NCBI GenBank assembly: GCA_028023455.1 | Contig: JAQFVV010006309.1 | Span: 1,014,511 to 1,078,510 of the forward strand | From: Epiperipatus broadwayi | Taxonomy: Eukaryota; Onychophora; Udeonychophora; Euonychophora; Peripatidae | Direction of reading: 5' to 3' | Length of the DNA stretch: 64,000 nucleotides | Shown: positions 59,586 through 64,000 of the stretch, piece by piece | How the letters are laid out: each line of letters starts with the position of its first letter | Numbering within the stretch: position 1 is the first letter of the stretch | The notes under the pieces: generated by a model | The model's database searches: none | What the model was told of the DNA's origin: nothing | Seen by the model: the letters and a program-made list of their open reading frames with translations, nothing else | Position numbers and translations under genes: made by a program

Positions 59586-59605
59586 GGCCTCACAGTAGGG
59601 TGCCA
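59586..59605 (-). other. E4 primer-binding-site candidate
   Basis: Minus strand TGGCACCCTACTGTGAGGCC begins two bases after the LTR end, the same spacing as in E1. It starts TGG and resembles the tRNA-Lys site with several changes; the exact primer tRNA is uncertain. Confidence 0.5.
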
Positions 59606-59607
59606 AA

Positions 59608-62600
59608 TGTAACTGGACCTGTCCAACCCCTTTTATTACTTCAGTTGTAACAATTTCCTGATGAGCATGTTGCAGGAAGGAACTATCGATTGGCATTCCC
59701 CAATGCAGATGTTAACTCCTTCTACAACAATATTCCTGCTCATCAGAGGATGTAGTACCATAGAGGCTGAAAGCATCTAGACATTTATGTTTGGTTTTCC
59801 AAATGGAGCCACTAGAGTTCCATCTCACTACAACCTGACTTACCTGGGTCTAGTTATGCCAGACATAGCTCAGGAGGCATGAGATTCTCATGAACAAGTG
59901 CAATGAATGATGAGTGATGCAATAGCAAAAAAAATAGAATTGAACAACTGGATAACTAAAATTAATTTTAGGTAACAACAATTTTATTTAACAAATTCAT
60001 GTGCAAGTCCTTCTAACAAAGTTCATTCATATCCATGTGATGACTCATTTTCAGTTCATTTATGAAAAGGTTAGAAGCAGTTTGTTGATCAATAGTTTAA
60101 TAAAGTTCATTCTTCATTTCAAATGAAGGCTCATTTTGATTTATCTTAGGTAAAGAATTCAATGGGTCTTTTATCTAGTAGATGTCTACCAATACTGCAT
60201 GAATATTTTGCCATTCTTTATTCCATATCTGTACATCCCTTTTAGGTAGGTAAATAGGTAAGATGAGCTATTCCAGATCTGTAAGGTTTCTATAATCCAG
60301 TCAAGTATCAATGTACATTGGTGCTCATAAGTTTCATTATTTTCTTTGTATACAATTAAGATTCATGTAAGTATTAAGCATTTGTAATTTTATATCAATA
60401 TGCAGGTAAGCATTTAGAGTCCATATAGTATTTCATTAAATTTATCAAATCCAGTAATGTGGTTTAAATTACTACCACAAAATCAATATTCAGGTAAGCA
60501 TTAAGCATTGGTCATTTTACATCAATATGCAGGTAAGCATTTAGAGCCCATATAGTATTTCATTACATTTATCAAATCCAGTAATATGGTTTAAATTACT
60601 CCCACAAAATCAATATTCAGGTAAGTATTAAGCATTTGTAATTTTATATCAATATGCAGGTAAGCATTTAGAGTCCATATAGTATTTCATTAAATTTATC
60701 AAATCCAGTAATGTGGTTTAAATTACTCCCACAAAATCAATATTAAGGTAAGTATTAAGCATTTGTAATTTTATATCAATATGCAGGTAAGCATTTAGAG
60801 TCCATATAGTATTTCATTAAATTTATCAAATCAGGTAGTGTAAAGAATTCAGGGTTTGTGGACTATTCATAATCCAGTCAGTGTAAATGTGCATAAGTTT
60901 CATTACTTCCTTCATATAATACCAATATGCAGGTAAGCATTTATAATCCCTATAGTACTTCATTGTTTTATTTATATACCATTGAGGTACCTATAAGCAT
61001 TTGTAATTTTTTATTTAGTGATATAGCATAGCCATTATTATTTGGTCTGCCACAGATGAATATCTCTTCATATACGTTGATCAGTAGCTGCATTTATTTA
61101 TTAGCCAGTTAGAGTTATATGTAATAGCTCAGTATTTCTGACTCTTCAAGGTATATTTATTTGTAAATCAATAATATCACTCATTATAAGTATTCGTTTA
61201 TTTTAATTCAAATGTAATCTGTAGGTGAGATGTCAATCCTTATTAAAAATGCCTTTTGATTGTAGATATCTTTAATATTTATACTTTATCATTAACGAAA
61301 CGTATTTCACATAAGTCATTTTAAGACAGCTGTTTGTTTTGTATTTTATTTTTATAAACACGTATCAATATTGAATAAAATGCCTTTTGATTATAGATAT
61401 TTTTAATATTTATCATTAATAAAATGTATTTTCACATAACTAAATTTGTTCATAATTTTCTTTTTCTTTTTAAAGAAAGATGTTTTGTTTTATCTTTTAT
61501 AAACACATATAAATATTGAAAAAAAATATATAAAATCATTACAAGTATTCGTTTTTTACTTTATTTTAATTCAAATGTATCTGTAGATAAGAAGTCAATC
61601 CTTATTAAAAATGCCTTTTGATTATAGATATTTTTAATATTTATCATTTACAATTTATTATTAACAGAACGTATTTTTACGCAGCTATTTTTAGTAATAA
61701 TTCTTTTTTATTTATTTATTTATAATAAAGACGTTTTATCTTTTACAAACGCACATAGTATCGAATATTTTTATAAAATCATTACCTTCATTTATCCAGT
61801 TTGTCCCTTCAAAAAGGGGCATCGCATTTCAGCTGAATGGCATTATCTCCTTTCTATGATGTCTATCCAGGCAAATCTTGGGAAATCATGGCTTAGAATG
61901 AAGAGGAAAAGCTGTTATGTTAGCCCTCCATAGTTATGTTTTCCTTAATAATGTTTTCTTTTTCCATTACTAACAGTGGTTTAAAGTTTTTTAGGGGTGA
62001 AAATAAAGTGGGTAAAATAAATAAAAAATTTTTTTTTTATTCTTTAACTGCTTCTTGAAAAATATCTCTTTGCAAAAAAAAAAAAAGACTATTTGATCTC
62101 CTAAAAATCTCTTTGAAGAAACTTTTTAAAAATCTGCTCTGAACTTGCAACTTGAATATATATATATCTGATTCTTGGACTGATTAAACAGTTCAGCCCA
62201 CATATCCTAGTCATCCCACAGCTCTCATTTAAGTTCGATTGCCTTTCTCTTCATAATGATTGGATAATCTACTTTTTTAACAGGATAGATAAGAAAGCAT
62301 GAAGATTAAGCCATGTTTTTCAATTTATTAACTTTGCCTCAAGTGATTATTACACTTTATTCAAAAACATCCAAAAATTAAAAATGTAATCAATTTAATA
62401 CATGCCAGCTTTAAATAAATACGAGTGATATATTTAAATTATATCGTAATCCAAAACTATAAAATCAATAATGATTTATCTTTATTATTTTTTTTTCTCA
62501 ATTATAGAAAATAATGATTTTCTTGTAACGTCATAAACTAAACTTTTTTATACATCTGCTGTTTTTTAAGGTGGGAGGGTAAAATAGTTTTTAGAATAAA

Positions 62601-62629
62601 TATACACGTGAAACAGCATTCTTGTTTCA
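59608..62629 (-). repeat. E4 5' LTR (right copy, 3,022 bp)
   Basis: Near-identical to the left copy without the TTAA MITE and with four VNTR units (60380-60840). A short extra segment at about 61980-62040 (tttttaggggtgaaaataaa) is absent from the left copy. No convincing TATA box could be fixed on the minus strand among many AT runs. Confidence 0.8.
60380..60840. repeat. 126-bp tandem repeat in right E4 LTR (4 units)
   Basis: Same unit as 54460-54830 with one more copy; a length difference between LTR pairs shows slippage or unequal exchange after or during insertion. Confidence 0.8.
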
Positions 62630-62745
62630 ATATTTATATGATCAAATCCTGTTTAAAAAATTGATTAATATAAAAAATATTAATTTCTCTATTTTTACTT
62701 CCCCTAATATTTGAAGGCAAGTATAATTGATATACTTGGAGTTTA

Positions 62746-63110
62746 GATATAATTATAATGGATTTGAACACAGACTTTCAAGCTCCCTTAAACTACCCTC
62801 ACTATCTCTTACAACCAATACACATGACTCACACATAACGGAAACATATAAATGATCTCCAATATGCATATTTCATGCTAACCCAGCACTCATCAGTTGA
62901 TTCAGATTACTATCTCTCACACACATATATAATTAGCATGCGATAGATGAAGATCTGGACAACTGATAAGTGCTGGTTCAGCATGAAATATGTATATTGG
63001 AGTTCTTTTTTTTTTTACATGTGTGTAGTCACATGTGTATTAGTTGTATGAGATAGAGAAGATAACTGAAAAAAGCTTGAAAGTCTGTGGTCAATTCCCC
63101 TATAATTATC
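62746..63110. mobile_element. Fold-back MITE
   Basis: The left arm (gatataattata, cacagactttcaagct, caatacacatg, tatttcatgctaaccc, agcactcatcagttg) pairs with the right arm in reverse (gataattatagggg, cacagactttcaagct, aatacacatg, tatttcatgctgaacc, agcacttatcagttg). Arms are about 160 bases with a loop near 62900-62945. No ORF. Confidence 0.72.
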
Positions 63111-64000
63111 TTAATATTCTATATATTACACATTTTTATCATTTGTTTCATTTTATACTTATTTATATAAACAATGAAATATATTTTTTGGTAGTATTGC
63201 ATTAATTAGACAGTACAAACAGCTAATTTAAAATACTTTCTATTTACTAGAGCAACAAATAATTATCTTAAATATAAGCATTTTATTTAAACAAATTATA
63301 TTTAAAACAATAATTGCAGCATTGTAAAATATTTGAAGTGTTAGAAAATTTTAATAATTTTTTCATTAAATATTAAATATTCATATGTTTAAATTTTAAA
63401 ATGCTTTATATGTTAATATTTAATATTTATTATAATTTTACAAAAGCTATATATTTTAATTGAATAATGTAATTATTAGTAGACCAATCATTAATATCTC
63501 AATGTAAAAGAAAAATCTTTCAGAAATGTTTTGAAAAGTATCTAATTAGATTGCAAACTTTCTTATAATAATTTCATCATTCCTTTAAAATTATATCTAT
63601 TCTAGAATACTTTTGTTTTTTATATAAAACTTTTGCTAAGCCAACAGTCAGTTGTCTGCACATCCAATTTACATCCATTTAAGCTATACAGTTTTAAAGT
63701 TAATTTGGTGATGTATTCATTTTTTACTTTTTATCCTTTTAATTACTAATGTTTTTTTTTTTGGACTTTTTATACATATATTATTATGGCAAGTTCTATA
63801 TTCATAACCATGCACTAAAATAATTAATTTACATTGACTAAAAGCTTTTCTCTTAAACCTAAAAACAAATTACAATTTTTAAATATAGTACTAAATTTAT
63901 AGAATGCCTGTTAAGACAATTTCATTCTTTTTTCTTTTGTTTTAATTAGCATAATTATTTTATAATTATAAATATCTGACTTTTTTTCACATGCATTAGT
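63111..64000. other. AT-rich DNA, no feature seen
   Basis: No gene, RNA or repeat could be supported to the end of the window. Confidence 0.45.

Larger units (their letters stand above)
53679..62629 (-). mobile_element. E4: minus-strand large-LTR, Gag-like-only element
   Basis: Direct repeats 53679-57276 and 59608-62629 both read TGTAAC(C/T)GGACC at the left and CTTGTTTCA at the right, i.e. TG...CA on either strand. Sense is minus: a PBS-like site adjoins the right LTR (59586-59605), then comes the coding region 59342-57869, then a polypurine tract at 57277-57288 next to the left LTR. Flanks ATAT (53675-53678, 62630-62633) fit a 4-bp duplication. LTRs agree closely apart from one nested MITE and one VNTR unit. 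No pol genes. It parallels E1 in design but shares little LTR sequence. Confidence 0.82.

Overview
The window is AT-rich (clearly above 70% A+T by eye, not counted) and strongly CpG-poor, and I find no intact host gene. It reads as an intergenic or repeat-rich stretch of an animal genome, most likely an invertebrate. The support is a hAT transposase relic of the GTF2IRD2/ZBED-like type, tRNA-derived SINEs, Penelope-like GIY-YIG remnants, TTAA-flanked MITEs and many fold-back elements. The sequence alone does not fix the phylum; arachnid, mollusc or cnidarian would all fit.

Layout. 1-8107: a MITE, a complete but dead hAT element (1172-3657, 8-bp target duplication) and two further inverted-repeat elements. 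8108-20601: element E1, a 12.5-kb LTR element with huge LTRs (5.49 kb and 4.15 kb), a tRNA-Lys-type primer-binding site, a polypurine tract and one 381-codon coiled-coil Gag-like ORF. 20602-40850: Penelope-like coding relics, a 19-bp minisatellite, a three-unit fold-back with a perfect 13-bp duplication, a short tRNA-SINE, a fold-back SINE pair, and long plain AT-rich DNA. About 40850-48021: element E2, a related but older LTR element that lacks the ORF and carries two nested insertions. 48022-51019: a non-autonomous hAT element and a palindromic MITE. 51020-53600: E3, a solo LTR of the E2 family. 53679-62629: E4, a minus-strand LTR element with 3.6-kb and 3.0-kb LTRs and a decayed lysine/glutamate-rich coiled-coil Gag-like gene. 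62630-64000: one more fold-back element and AT-rich DNA.

Main point. E1, E2 and E4 look like one class of large-LTR, pol-less (LARD-like) retroelements. E1 and E4 lie between ATAT duplications, and E2 and E3 are followed by ATAT runs. The two with coding capacity encode only a repeat-rich coiled-coil protein. E1, E2 and E4 share a small RNA hairpin module in which paired bases covary around an almost invariant internal loop (four tandem copies in E1). E1 and E2 also carry extra primer-binding-site copies, which suggests a way such LTRs could have grown. No reverse transcriptase, protease or integrase was recognised in the window, so these elements presumably depend on a helper elsewhere.
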